16,559 nucleotides of DNA, taken from the NCBI GenBank assembly GCA_002474345.1, contig DKQD01000134.1, forward strand, positions 1 to 16,559. The letters are read 5' to 3'. The position numbers and the translations under genes are program-made. Positions 9,025 through 15,329 of the stretch are shown in pieces; position 1 is the stretch's first letter, and every line of letters starts with the position of its first letter. The notes below the pieces were generated by a model. That model was given only the letters and a program-made list of their open reading frames with translations. It did no database searches and was not told the origin of the DNA. The stretch comes from Bacteriovoracaceae bacterium UBA7317. GTDB taxonomy: Bacteria; Bdellovibrionota; Bacteriovoracia; Bacteriovoracales; Bacteriovoracaceae.

Positions 9025-9046
9025 ACTCTGGATTTAAGGTTTTTTT
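9007..9046 (+). terminator. Possible weak intrinsic terminator overlapping the stop codon
   Basis: AAAAAAACCT (9007-9016) pairs perfectly with AGGTTTTTTT (9037-9046), giving a 10 bp AT-rich stem with a 20 nt loop that contains the TAA stop at 9022-9024. The stem has few G-C pairs and the T run is part of the stem, so termination may be partial, which would still allow read-through into the next gene. Confidence 0.35.
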
Positions 9047-9195
9047 GACAATTCTATGGCCGATTTAGAAACTCCATTATACGAACAAACCTCACTTTTT
9101 TAGAGACGGTTACGTTAGGCACAAAAGGTCAATACCTTTATGTTCATGCTGTCTCGTATTAAAATGCTAGCAATACCAAAGTGCTGGAGTACTGA

Positions 9196-10467
9196 ATGAA
9201 GAAAACCTCTTTAGTTTTGAGTTGTGCGATTATCCTAGTATTTTCATCTCTTGTTTTAGGAGGGGGAGGAAAGCCAAAACCCAAACCAAAACCAAAACCA
9301 AAACCTCCAGTATCGCAAAATGTTAATGAGCTAAATTTACTTAGCTATAATATTGGATTGGCCCACGGTTATGTGCCTTATGCGGAAGAAAGGCTCCCCA
9401 CGCTTGCTTCAGAGCTTAAAAAGAGTGATGCTGATATTCTTTGTCTTCAGGAGGTATGGAAGCAAGAAGATATGGCAACAATAAAAAACGCTTTGAAAAA
9501 CAAATACCCTTACTCTATTTCAGCTCCAATAAAGCAGCATTATAGAAAAACGGGTTGGTTTTCAGGCCCTGCTTGTAGAGTGAGGGACCTTTTTGGGGAT
9601 AATAAGTTTGTTTCCTGTATTCTAACAACTTGTAGTGGTAAATCGGGTGAAGAAAAAAGTCGTTGTATCAATAATGATTGCCGACCGGCTTTAGAATCAC
9701 TAGTTAAAGCGAATAGAAATTGTGCAGAAAGTTTAATGGCCTCTGTTGGCGAAAACGAAGTCAAGGCCATTTTAAAATTAACAAACCCTTTCAAAATGGC
9801 GGCTAGGTTTAGTTATGATGGAGCTGTTGGCACAATGATTTTTTCTAAATTTCCTTTTAAAAAAAATGGCTATATTGATATGGCCAACAAAGCTACTTTA
9901 ACAAATAGAGGAGCTCTTTATGCTTCTGTATCAGTAAATGGGAAAGAACACTTTGTGGGATGTACCCATCTTACAGCGAATTTAATTGTTTCAGCACCCT
10001 ATGCAAACGATCCTCCTTATACAAAAGGTGATATAAAGTTTGAAAATGGCTGGGAAAATGAAAACTATTTTCAGATGGGAAAAATGCTAGATGAGTTCAA
10101 AAAAATGGCGGGAGGAAAGCCTACCTACCTAATGGGTGATTTTAACTGCTCGATTAAGGATATGGCCCATGGAATTTATGCTGATTTCGAACCATCCTGT
10201 AAAATGGTTTTAAATAGAGGCTATAGTGACCCTTACGCTGACCAAAATCCTCAATGTACATTTTGTCACAACAACACCCTTCTAGAAGACTCAAGCGAAG
10301 ATGAGATGTTACTTGATCATATTTATTTGAAGAATGTTTCTCAATTGGGGGCGGTAACTTCTTCTATAAAATATACTGATACTTACTCAATTTCTGCTGA
10401 GGGAAAAACCTTTAATTCTCATCTTTCTGATCATTATGGAGTCCAAGTTAAAGTACCTCTTAGGTAA
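9196..10467 (+). CDS. Exported endonuclease/exonuclease/phosphatase-family phosphodiesterase
   Basis: A 423-residue protein with a signal peptide (about 1-22) and a (KP)6 linker at 26-37, then a DNase I / sphingomyelinase-type fold. All expected active-site motifs are visible: Asn52 in LLSYNIG, Glu86 in LQEVW, His258 in GCTHLTAN, Asp315 and Asn317 in GDFN, Asp374 in LDHIY and His413 in SDHYGV. This set indicates a metal-dependent phosphodiesterase. The family contains DNases, neutral sphingomyelinases and phosphoinositide phosphatases. The ERLP...LQEVW style recalls the sphingomyelinase-like branch, but the substrate is not certain. An insertion at about 120-180 has six cysteines (127, 141, 146, 157, 162, 176), probably disulphide-bonded, which fits export. 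The ATG is preceded by GGAG (9186-9189) at 6 nt. The 171 bp gap upstream is long enough for its own promoter, although I found no convincing one. Confidence 0.88.
   Translation: MKKTSLVLSCAIILVFSSLVLGGGGKPKPKPKPKPKPPVSQNVNELNLLSYNIGLAHGYVPYAEERLPTLASELKKSDADILCLQEVWKQEDMATIKNALKNKYPYSISAPIKQHYRKTGWFSGPACRVRDLFGDNKFVSCILTTCSGKSGEEKSRCINNDCRPALESLVKANRNCAESLMASVGENEVKAILKLTNPFKMAARFSYDGAVGTMIFSKFPFKKNGYIDMANKATLTNRGALYASVSVNGKEHFVGCTHLTANLIVSAPYANDPPYTKGDIKFENGWENENYFQMGKMLDEFKKMAGGKPTYLMGDFNCSIKDMAHGIYADFEPSCKMVLNRGYSDPYADQNPQCTFCHNNTLLEDSSEDEMLLDHIYLKNVSQLGAVTSSIKYTDTYSISAEGKTFNSHLSDHYGVQVKVPLR
9271..9306 (+). repeat. Lys-Pro dipeptide repeat linker, six copies
   Basis: Six consecutive Lys-Pro codon pairs, mostly AAA-CCA, follow the signal peptide of the phosphodiesterase. 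It probably forms a stiff extended spacer in the envelope. The short repeated DNA unit is open to length change by slippage. Confidence 0.9.
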
Positions 10468-10520
10468 GATCATATACCTGATAAACTTAATATTTTTCTT
10501 ATAACAGACGATAGATTTGT

Positions 10521-10548
10521 GAAGGGACCATGGGGTAAAGGTTCTTTC
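10521..10548 (+). terminator. Weak hairpin after the phosphodiesterase gene
   Basis: GAAGGGACC (10521-10529) can pair with GGTTCTTTC (10540-10548) through 9 pairs, two of them G-U. A T-rich stretch CATTTTGCTTT follows. It sits 53 bp after the stop codon and 31 bp before the lipoprotein ATG, so it could be an attenuating terminator. The T tract is interrupted, so the call is tentative. Confidence 0.25.
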
Positions 10549-10564
10549 CATTTTGCTTTCTAAT

Positions 10565-10569
10565 AAGGA
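10565..10569 (+). promoter_or_regulatory. Ribosome binding site of the small lipoprotein gene
   Basis: AAGGA lies 10 nt before the ATG at 10580. An in-frame TTG at 10553 lies upstream of this site and has no comparable sequence, so the ATG is chosen. Confidence 0.6.
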
Positions 10570-10579
10570 TGTATATTTT

Positions 10580-10882
10580 ATGGAAAAGGTTTTGAAGTTT
10601 GGTATTTTTAAGTTAGTGATCTTTGGGGCCTTCTTAGCTAGTTGCACTTCACTAAAAGAGGATAGAAAAAGTATAAGTTCTGGACTTGTGGGTTGTGATC
10701 CAAAAACAATCGTTGTATCTGATTCAAAGGATTCAACATGGAAAGTTAATTGCAAGAGAAGAACTTTTTATTGCTCTAATATAGGTGATGATGAAAATGT
10801 GGTGCACGCATGTAAGATTGGGTCTTCAGGAAAAAGACGCAAGAAAAGGAAGGCCAAAGCAAAGGTAGACCTTGGTCTTTAA
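10580..10882 (+). CDS. Small cysteine-rich lipoprotein with a basic tail
   Basis: A 100-residue protein with a lipoprotein signal peptide: charged start MEKVLK, hydrophobic core and lipobox LASC with the lipidated Cys22. The mature part (79 residues) has four more cysteines at 39, 58, 65 and 78, in the arrangement GCDP, then W-K-V-N-C, then Y-C-S. Short lipoproteins with a W-x-V/A-x-C...Y-x-C-S pattern occur, as I recall, in predatory and myxobacterial-type genomes, but no function is known to me. The tail after 84 is strongly basic (GKRRKKRKAKAK), which could contact acidic polymers such as LPS, peptidoglycan or nucleic acid. The start at 10580 is chosen for its ribosome site and because it gives the signal peptide directly. 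Its stop codon overlaps that of the convergent lysA-like gene. Being last in the run of exported proteins, it may belong with the phosphodiesterase upstream. Confidence 0.75.
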   Translation: MEKVLKFGIFKLVIFGAFLASCTSLKEDRKSISSGLVGCDPKTIVVSDSKDSTWKVNCKRRTFYCSNIGDDENVVHACKIGSSGKRRKKRKAKAKVDLGL

Positions 10883-13287
10883 ATAAAAATTTCTAAAGCT
10901 TCTTCTCTTAAATTGTACCGTGAACTCATTGTTTTGCCATAAGCTCCTGCATTTTCTATAAGAAGAATATCTCCTTCGTCACTTTTAGGAAGAAGTCTTG
11001 ACGATCCAATCTTATCCCCCGTTTCACAAATTGGTCCTACAATATTAGTAACTTCTGTAAGAGGCTTCTCGAGTTTTGTAAGATTAAGAATATGATGATA
11101 GGCACCGTATAGTGTTGGTCTAATAAGAATATTCATTCCAGCATCTATTCCTAAGTAATCAGTACTTCCTTTCTTCTTTTTTTGTGTAACTTTTGTAAGA
11201 AGAATACCGGCTTCAGAAGTTAAATAACGGCCAGGCTCCATCCAAATTTCGTATTGAGGGAATTGGTCTTTTACCTTTGAAAGTCCCCTTTGAAGGTCTT
11301 CAAGATTGATATTAAAATCCCCTGGTTTATTTTTTACACCGAGACCTCCACCAACATTAATGACTTTGATATCTTTAAAACGAGTGGCTAGTTGCGATAG
11401 GAAAAGACCCATCTCTTTCCAGTGTTCTGTGTTATGGATTCCACTTCCTGCATGTGCGTGGAGTCCCTTAATAATGAATTTATTTTTTTTCATTAGCTTT
11501 TCTATTTCATCAAGCTCAGTTGGAAGAATGCCGAATTTTGATTGCTCGCCAGCTGTTTTAACATAGTCATGATGGCCTCTTCCATGACCGGGATCTATTC
11601 TTAAGAAGATTTTTTGATTTTTAAAAATCGAAGCCCAACTTTTAAGAGGATAAATGTTATCTAATGTAAATGTAACACCTTCTCGGATGGCCTTTTTACA
11701 CTCGTCTTTACTTATAAAATTCGGAGTAAACAGAATATCGGATGATTTTAAAGTTGGGATTACTTTTTTTAGATGTTTTATTTCTCCAATAGATACTGTT
11801 TCGAAGTGTATCCCATTTTTGTGAAGGGATTTTAATACTTCCGAGTGAGAATTTGCCTTCATGGAAAAGAGAACTTTATCAATAGATGTGATCGACTTAA
11901 GTTCGGATGACTTTTTTAATAAAGTTTCCTCTGAGTATATATAAACAGGAGATTGTTTTTTTCCTATTTTTAATAGTTTTCCCTTTTGAGGAAGCCACCA
12001 AGGAATTTTTTCAAGCAAAGGTTGGGGGTTTTGACCTACTTCTATCTCCTGCCATGTAGGTCCAAACCATAAGTTTTTTTGTGTATTGGAAAAGAGGATC
12101 TCATGAAGTGATTTAAGGCATTTGGTAGTATTTTCATGATCAATAATAAAGGATAGATTTATATCACTTGCTGCCTGACTCATAAGGTATATTTTTTGAT
12201 TTTCAAAAACCTTAAAGACAGGAGATATTGATGGTATGACTGAACGTATATGACTTCCAATGAGAGAAATTGTTGTTTTTCCACCTAATGTTTTAAATTC
12301 CCCTAAGTGACCGAACTCTTTATTTAATTTATCCTTAAGAATATTTATTGAGTTATTTTCATCAGGATCAAGTGAAAAAGTTATATTTGTTTCGGACGTA
12401 GAAATAAGATCAACAGAAAGGTTATTCTTTTTGAGTAGGGTGAAGAGTTCTGCAAGGATACCAGACCGCCGCCACATATCCTCATTAGTGAGGCTTACAA
12501 CTGTAACACCTCTCTTAATACCTAAAGCCTTAACAACCCCTTCACTAGATAATTTTTGATGACCTATTGTTGTGCCTTTTTCGTCCCAGGAGGAAATGAA
12601 TGGTTTTATTTTTATGGAAACCTTTTCTCTTTTAAGTATTTTTAAAGTTTTGGGAGCTATAAATTTTGAAGTTACTTCTGAAACTTCAATTGCTTCTTCA
12701 TAGCTTAATGATTTTATAAGACGGCTTTGGGGGATAAGATGGGTATCGGACGAGAAAATGCCGTGTTCTTTAGTATAGATTGTGACTTGGTTAAGAGTAA
12801 CGCCTTTTTCAATAATCTTTTCGAGGCTTATTTTATTAAAAAAATAATTATTTTTTTCGTCCAAATTATCTGAAGGTAGGTCTTTTTCTTCCCAGTATTT
12901 AAAAGGAAAACTTATCATTTCCTTTTTTAAATAGATTTTAAAAAGAAGGTCAAAAATAATAGAAGAAGAGTTTTTTATATAGTTTTCTTTAAAGAGAGAT
13001 TCCTTACGAAACGTAAATTCTTTTAAAATATAATTTTTATCTTCTGAATTTATCCATCCTAGTTTTGATAATATTGTTTTAAGTTTTTTATCTAGACCGC
13101 TTGTTTCCTCAATATTGATGAGTGGATCTACTTTTGGAAATGACTTAATTAGTAGAAAACACCTTTTTTCAATTATTTCCTGAGTGTGGAGGATATTTTT
13201 AATTTTTTCCCAAGGGAAATTTACTAGAGGGAACATTTTAAGGTCAAAAATAATAATATCTGCTTTTTTAAAGGAGACCATGGACAT
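10879..13287 (-). CDS. lysA: Diaminopimelate decarboxylase fused to ACT domains and a degenerate aspartokinase domain
   Basis: An 802-residue protein with the layout of the bifunctional aspartate kinase/diaminopimelate decarboxylase known from Xanthomonadaceae. The C-terminal part (about 425-802) is a complete-looking PLP decarboxylase making L-lysine from meso-diaminopimelate: PLP lysine Lys477 in FSMKAN, GHHDYVKTAGEQSKFG (571-586), HAHAGSGI (610-617), GGGLG (646-650), EPGR (684-687), Cys754 in GPICETGD and Tyr783 in NAGAYG. Residues about 250-400 are two ACT domains with the lysine-type signature SVDLISTSE (291-299). The N-terminal 245 residues align to aspartokinase only at SYEEA (195-199) and its surroundings. 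The KFGGTS motif is replaced near residue 15, no GRGGSD motif exists, and TDVDGV...DPR reads TKEHGI...DTH. The kinase is therefore probably inactive. The open reading frame is intact and an in-frame stop lies just upstream, so no N-terminal piece is missing. ATG 13287 or 13281 could start it, neither with a strong ribosome site. Confidence 0.88.
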   Translation of the reverse strand: MSMVSFKKADIIIFDLKMFPLVNFPWEKIKNILHTQEIIEKRCFLLIKSFPKVDPLINIEETSGLDKKLKTILSKLGWINSEDKNYILKEFTFRKESLFKENYIKNSSSIIFDLLFKIYLKKEMISFPFKYWEEKDLPSDNLDEKNNYFFNKISLEKIIEKGVTLNQVTIYTKEHGIFSSDTHLIPQSRLIKSLSYEEAIEVSEVTSKFIAPKTLKILKREKVSIKIKPFISSWDEKGTTIGHQKLSSEGVVKALGIKRGVTVVSLTNEDMWRRSGILAELFTLLKKNNLSVDLISTSETNITFSLDPDENNSINILKDKLNKEFGHLGEFKTLGGKTTISLIGSHIRSVIPSISPVFKVFENQKIYLMSQAASDINLSFIIDHENTTKCLKSLHEILFSNTQKNLWFGPTWQEIEVGQNPQPLLEKIPWWLPQKGKLLKIGKKQSPVYIYSEETLLKKSSELKSITSIDKVLFSMKANSHSEVLKSLHKNGIHFETVSIGEIKHLKKVIPTLKSSDILFTPNFISKDECKKAIREGVTFTLDNIYPLKSWASIFKNQKIFLRIDPGHGRGHHDYVKTAGEQSKFGILPTELDEIEKLMKKNKFIIKGLHAHAGSGIHNTEHWKEMGLFLSQLATRFKDIKVINVGGGLGVKNKPGDFNINLEDLQRGLSKVKDQFPQYEIWMEPGRYLTSEAGILLTKVTQKKKKGSTDYLGIDAGMNILIRPTLYGAYHHILNLTKLEKPLTEVTNIVGPICETGDKIGSSRLLPKSDEGDILLIENAGAYGKTMSSRYNLREEALEIFI

Positions 13288-13364
13288 TTCCCATTTTGAA
13301 GTGATGCTTTATGATTATTTTGTTAGAATGGAAGTCTTAATGGAAGTTTTTTTTAGAGGTTTTT
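13288..13364. promoter_or_regulatory. 77 bp divergent control region between the lysA-like and HIT genes
   Basis: Both promoters must lie here or inside the neighbouring coding ends. The plus strand has TATGAT at 13310-13315 and TAGAAT at 13324-13329 as -10-like hexamers, but no good -35 at the right distance. GAGGT at 13356-13360 is the ribosome site of the HIT gene. Confidence 0.35.
13356..13360 (+). promoter_or_regulatory. Ribosome binding site for the TTG start of the HIT gene
   Basis: GAGGT lies 4 nt before the TTG at 13365. There is no ATG or GTG start in frame upstream of the conserved region, since an in-frame TAA sits at 13338-13340, and the protein contains no internal Met. The TTG is thus effectively forced. 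Confidence 0.75.
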
Positions 13365-13823
13365 TTGGAAGGGAAAGAAGAAAACTGTATATTTTGCTCA
13401 ATCATTGAAGGAAAAGAGCCTGCTTATGTAATCGAAGAAAGTGAATTGTTTTTAGTTATTTTAGATATTTTTCCATTAAGACCAGGCCATACGCTTGTTA
13501 TTGTAAAAAGACATGTTCAGCTTATTGAGGATTTAACCAACGAGGAGAGAGAGGTTCTTATAGGTTTAATCAATAAATTTAGCCAAAAACTTAAAAACTC
13601 AAATTTGAAAGTTAAAGCGACGCAGATAATCTTGAATAATGGAAAAGAAGCAAACCAAACAATACCCCACCTTCATTTTCATATAATTCCTCGCTACGGA
13701 TTTGATTTACCAATCCTTGTTTTTCATTTAATCACTAGATTTTTTAATCCTTACTTTAGGTTTGGTAATAAAAAAAGGTTGAAGAAAATCTTAGAAGACC
13801 TCACAAAAGGAAAAAACCTCTAA
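13365..13823 (+). CDS. HIT-family nucleotide hydrolase/transferase
   Basis: A 152-residue cytoplasmic protein of the histidine triad family. It starts with the typical C-x-x-C (Cys8, Cys11) followed by SII-x-G-x-EPAYV-x-E. The signature HLHFH lies at 102-106, with His104 the expected nucleophile, followed by IIPR. Family members hydrolyse or transfer nucleoside monophosphates from substrates such as adenosine phosphoramidates or dinucleoside polyphosphates. The usual HIT domain ends near residue 110. Here a basic, aromatic tail of about 40 residues follows (FNPYFRFGNKKRLKK), which is longer than many short Hint proteins but like other bacterial HIT proteins with C-terminal additions. It is divergent from the lysA-like gene and convergent with the next gene, with 7 bp between the stop codons. 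The specific substrate is not predictable. Confidence 0.9.
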   Translation: MEGKEENCIFCSIIEGKEPAYVIEESELFLVILDIFPLRPGHTLVIVKRHVQLIEDLTNEEREVLIGLINKFSQKLKNSNLKVKATQIILNNGKEANQTIPHLHFHIIPRYGFDLPILVFHLITRFFNPYFRFGNKKRLKKILEDLTKGKNL

Positions 13824-13865
13824 ATTAAAGCTAATTTAGATTATTAGTTCCTTTATTAGAGGTTT
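13814..13865 (-). terminator. Intrinsic terminator-like inverted repeat for the minus-strand 378-residue gene
   Basis: AAACCTCTAA (13814-13823) and TTAGAGGTTT (13856-13865) are perfect 10 bp complements. An inner stem TAAATTA / TAATTTA lies at 13821-13827 and 13832-13838. Read on the minus strand, the second arm runs into TTTTTT (13816-13811), as in an intrinsic terminator. Both stop codons of the convergent gene pair lie inside the structure. It is less suitable for the plus strand, where no T run follows. Confidence 0.5.
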
Positions 13866-14967
13866 GAAGAAAGAAGATAAACCTCTCATCTGAAAAAATG
13901 CGAATTGGAGGAGGGTCATTTATAACTGCATTAAGTTGTTTACTTTGCTCTAAGGTCATCTCTTTATAGAGAATTTTTTGAAGGTCTATATCAGAATCTT
14001 TCCAAGGCACTTGCCCCTCAAAAATTTGATCCATTAACAAAATTAAATCTCTTACCTGGTGGCCAAGTTTGTGTGAAATTATAAGCATACCATGTTTAAA
14101 TAAAAGTGGGTCTTTTACGAGTTTTCTCTTCCCTAGGATTAAATAGAAACTTTCCGGAGATTTTACAGAAAGAGGAAAAATTTTATCTTTAAGGTCAGGG
14201 TTTTTAAGCTCACTTCTGCCAACTGATTTATAAAGATCTATATTTTTTAAATAAACACTCAGTTTGTCGACTTTTACTTCTAGGGCGACCTTGTAAGGAG
14301 ACCCTTCCTTTTCAAAAAATATTTTTACTGAGTTTCCTGAGTCATCTTCAGGCATACCGATGCCATGAAACTTTATCTTTAAGGCCTTTAGAAGAGGAAG
14401 AACCATGTCTGCCTTGCCATTATAGTATTCAATATTTTTGTAATCGAAGTATGTTTTTTCAACTGTTGACCAAAACTCGTTGTCAGGAATGATAGAGCCT
14501 GGCAACCCTTTATAGGCTTTATTTTCTTCCTGGTCCTGAATTCTAATTTGATCATTTTGATAGAAAAACTTTCTAGAATAGCTGGAAAAAAGCTTAATGA
14601 ATGATTCCAAGGTTCTATTTATAAGTAATGACGGTTCTATTTTGTATTTGAGAATTTTGTCACTATGACCTAGACCTTTGTAAGATGGAGTTCTAATGAG
14701 GGATAAATCATCTTTTTTTAAGATATCCCAGTCAAAAAACTCTTGTAGAAAGATTTCTTTTAACTCCTTTTGAAAAAAAAGGAGGCGGAACCCTTTATCA
14801 TCATCAATATCGTCAAAGTTCTCAAAATTAGAAAAGCCGTACTGTGTCATCATGAAGTCGATATCATCATCATAGTTAAGGGAAGAAACTCTATAGTTTT
14901 TGTAAATGTAGAAAAGATCACGAAAAAAATCCAAGTCTTTAGGGTCTTTATGTCCTTTATTCGCCAT
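13831..14967 (-). CDS. Unrecognised 378-residue cytoplasmic protein
   Basis: No family was recognised. The protein has no signal peptide and no membrane segment, so it is probably cytoplasmic. The N-terminal 60 residues are notably acidic, with clusters YDDDIDF (32-38) and FDDIDDDKG (51-59), followed by a helical Leu/Phe/Lys-rich region. A central part with alternating hydrophobic residues (about 210-245) looks like beta strands. The region HGMLIISHKLGHQVRDLI in the last third looks helical, and a Pro-rich NDPPPIRIF lies near the C-terminus. The ATG at 14967 is preceded by AAGGA about 10 nt upstream. The uninterrupted length, the ribosome site and the terminator-like repeat at its end support a real gene. 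It is convergent with the HIT gene and divergent from the transglutaminase gene, so context gives no functional hint. Confidence 0.7.
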   Translation of the reverse strand: MANKGHKDPKDLDFFRDLFYIYKNYRVSSLNYDDDIDFMMTQYGFSNFENFDDIDDDKGFRLLFFQKELKEIFLQEFFDWDILKKDDLSLIRTPSYKGLGHSDKILKYKIEPSLLINRTLESFIKLFSSYSRKFFYQNDQIRIQDQEENKAYKGLPGSIIPDNEFWSTVEKTYFDYKNIEYYNGKADMVLPLLKALKIKFHGIGMPEDDSGNSVKIFFEKEGSPYKVALEVKVDKLSVYLKNIDLYKSVGRSELKNPDLKDKIFPLSVKSPESFYLILGKRKLVKDPLLFKHGMLIISHKLGHQVRDLILLMDQIFEGQVPWKDSDIDLQKILYKEMTLEQSKQLNAVINDPPPIRIFSDERFIFFLQTSNKGTNNLN

Positions 14968-15170
14968 CTTGTTTCTTTCCTTAAATAATGAGGCCTAAGC
15001 CTGCAGCTAATTACAACTTAGCGGTAAAGATGTTTGATAACTGAAATAAAACACTGATCAAAAAATACTTTTTAGATTAAGCTTCTACTTCCATTTGTAA
15101 GCCTTGTTTCGCTTTATGGGGTCCTTTTGACCAAAAAAAGCCGCCTTTTTTGATATTTTAAGGACTTAGC

Positions 15171-15182
15171 AGATGGCCATCT
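15171..15182. promoter_or_regulatory. 12 bp perfect palindrome, candidate enhancer-binding-protein site
   Basis: AGATGGCCATCT is a perfect dyad. Its centre lies about 86 bp upstream of the start site predicted from the -24/-12 element, inside the range where activators of sigma-54 RNA polymerase usually bind. The function is inferred from position only. Confidence 0.4.
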
Positions 15183-15198
15183 TTATTATCAAACTATT

Positions 15199-15222
15199 TT
15201 TTGGAGCTAAATGACTCCAAAA
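15199..15222. repeat. Inverted repeat with 8 bp arms just upstream of the sigma-54 promoter
   Basis: TTTTGGAG (15199-15206) and CTCCAAAA (15215-15222) are perfect complements around an 8 bp spacer, ending 13 bp before the -24 element. It could be an operator or a second activator site. A terminator is less likely because nothing is known to be transcribed into it on the plus strand. Confidence 0.45.
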
Positions 15223-15235
15223 CCGACTGTTTTAG

Positions 15236-15252
15236 TTGGCATTGTTCTTGCT
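15236..15252 (+). promoter_or_regulatory. Sigma-54 (RpoN) -24/-12 promoter of the transglutaminase gene
   Basis: The sequence TTGGCATTGTTCTTGCT matches the sigma-54 consensus TTGGCAC-N5-TTGCT closely. The invariant GG (15238-15239) and GC (15250-15251) are exactly 10 bp apart. Transcription should start near 15262-15264, giving an untranslated leader of about 65 nt before the ATG at 15330. It implies control by an AAA+ enhancer-binding activator, whose gene is not in this window. Confidence 0.75.
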
Positions 15253-15329
15253 AAACAGAGTTTAGGTCTCTAGTCCCTGTGACTTAGGCACTTGACTGAA
15301 ACACTTTTATTTGAGCAAGAGAGGATAAA

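Larger units (their letters stand above)
14968..15329. other. 362 bp divergent intergenic region with several dyads and a sigma-54 promoter
   Basis: The region is less AT-rich than the spacer at 4119-4448 and is unusually rich in inverted repeats. In order it holds the leader of the minus-strand gene, GGTC-N5-GACC at 15120-15132, a short A/T hairpin AAAAAAG-CCGC-CTTTTTT at 15134-15151, the palindrome at 15171-15182, the dyad at 15199-15222, and the -24/-12 element at 15236-15252. For the minus-strand gene, a weak TTGATC / TATCAA pair about 16 bp apart can be read between roughly 15030 and 15060. No small open reading frame with support was seen. Confidence 0.6.

Noticed and set aside
9045..9080. 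Sigma-70 promoter suggested by TTGACA at 9045-9050 upstream of the phosphodiesterase gene
   Set aside because: No acceptable -10 hexamer is found 15 to 19 bp downstream, and the T's belong to the possible terminator stem.
9110..9135. Sigma-54-like GGCAC near 9117-9122
   Set aside because: The GC doublet is missing at the required 10 bp distance, unlike the element at 15236-15252.
9271..9306. The Lys-Pro repeat as a CRISPR-like or satellite repeat
   Set aside because: It is in frame, codes for a proline-rich linker directly after a signal peptide, and has no spacers.
12550..13287. Frameshift or truncation explaining the missing aspartokinase motifs
   Set aside because: An in-frame stop lies just upstream of the start, the frame is open throughout, weak kinase-like similarity continues on both sides, and no other frame nearby encodes KFGGTS or GRGGSD.
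13280..13408. Plus-strand frame starting with ATG at 13280 behind AAGGAG at 13271-13276
   Set aside because: The spacing is only 3 nt, the AAGGAG is part of the coding sequence of the lysA-like gene, the product is short and unlike any family, and it overlaps the well-supported HIT gene in another frame.
15134..15151. Intrinsic terminator formed by AAAAAAG-CCGC-CTTTTTT
   Set aside because: The stem is almost all A-T and no gene on the plus strand ends upstream of it; it may simply be one of the AT-rich dyads of this control region.
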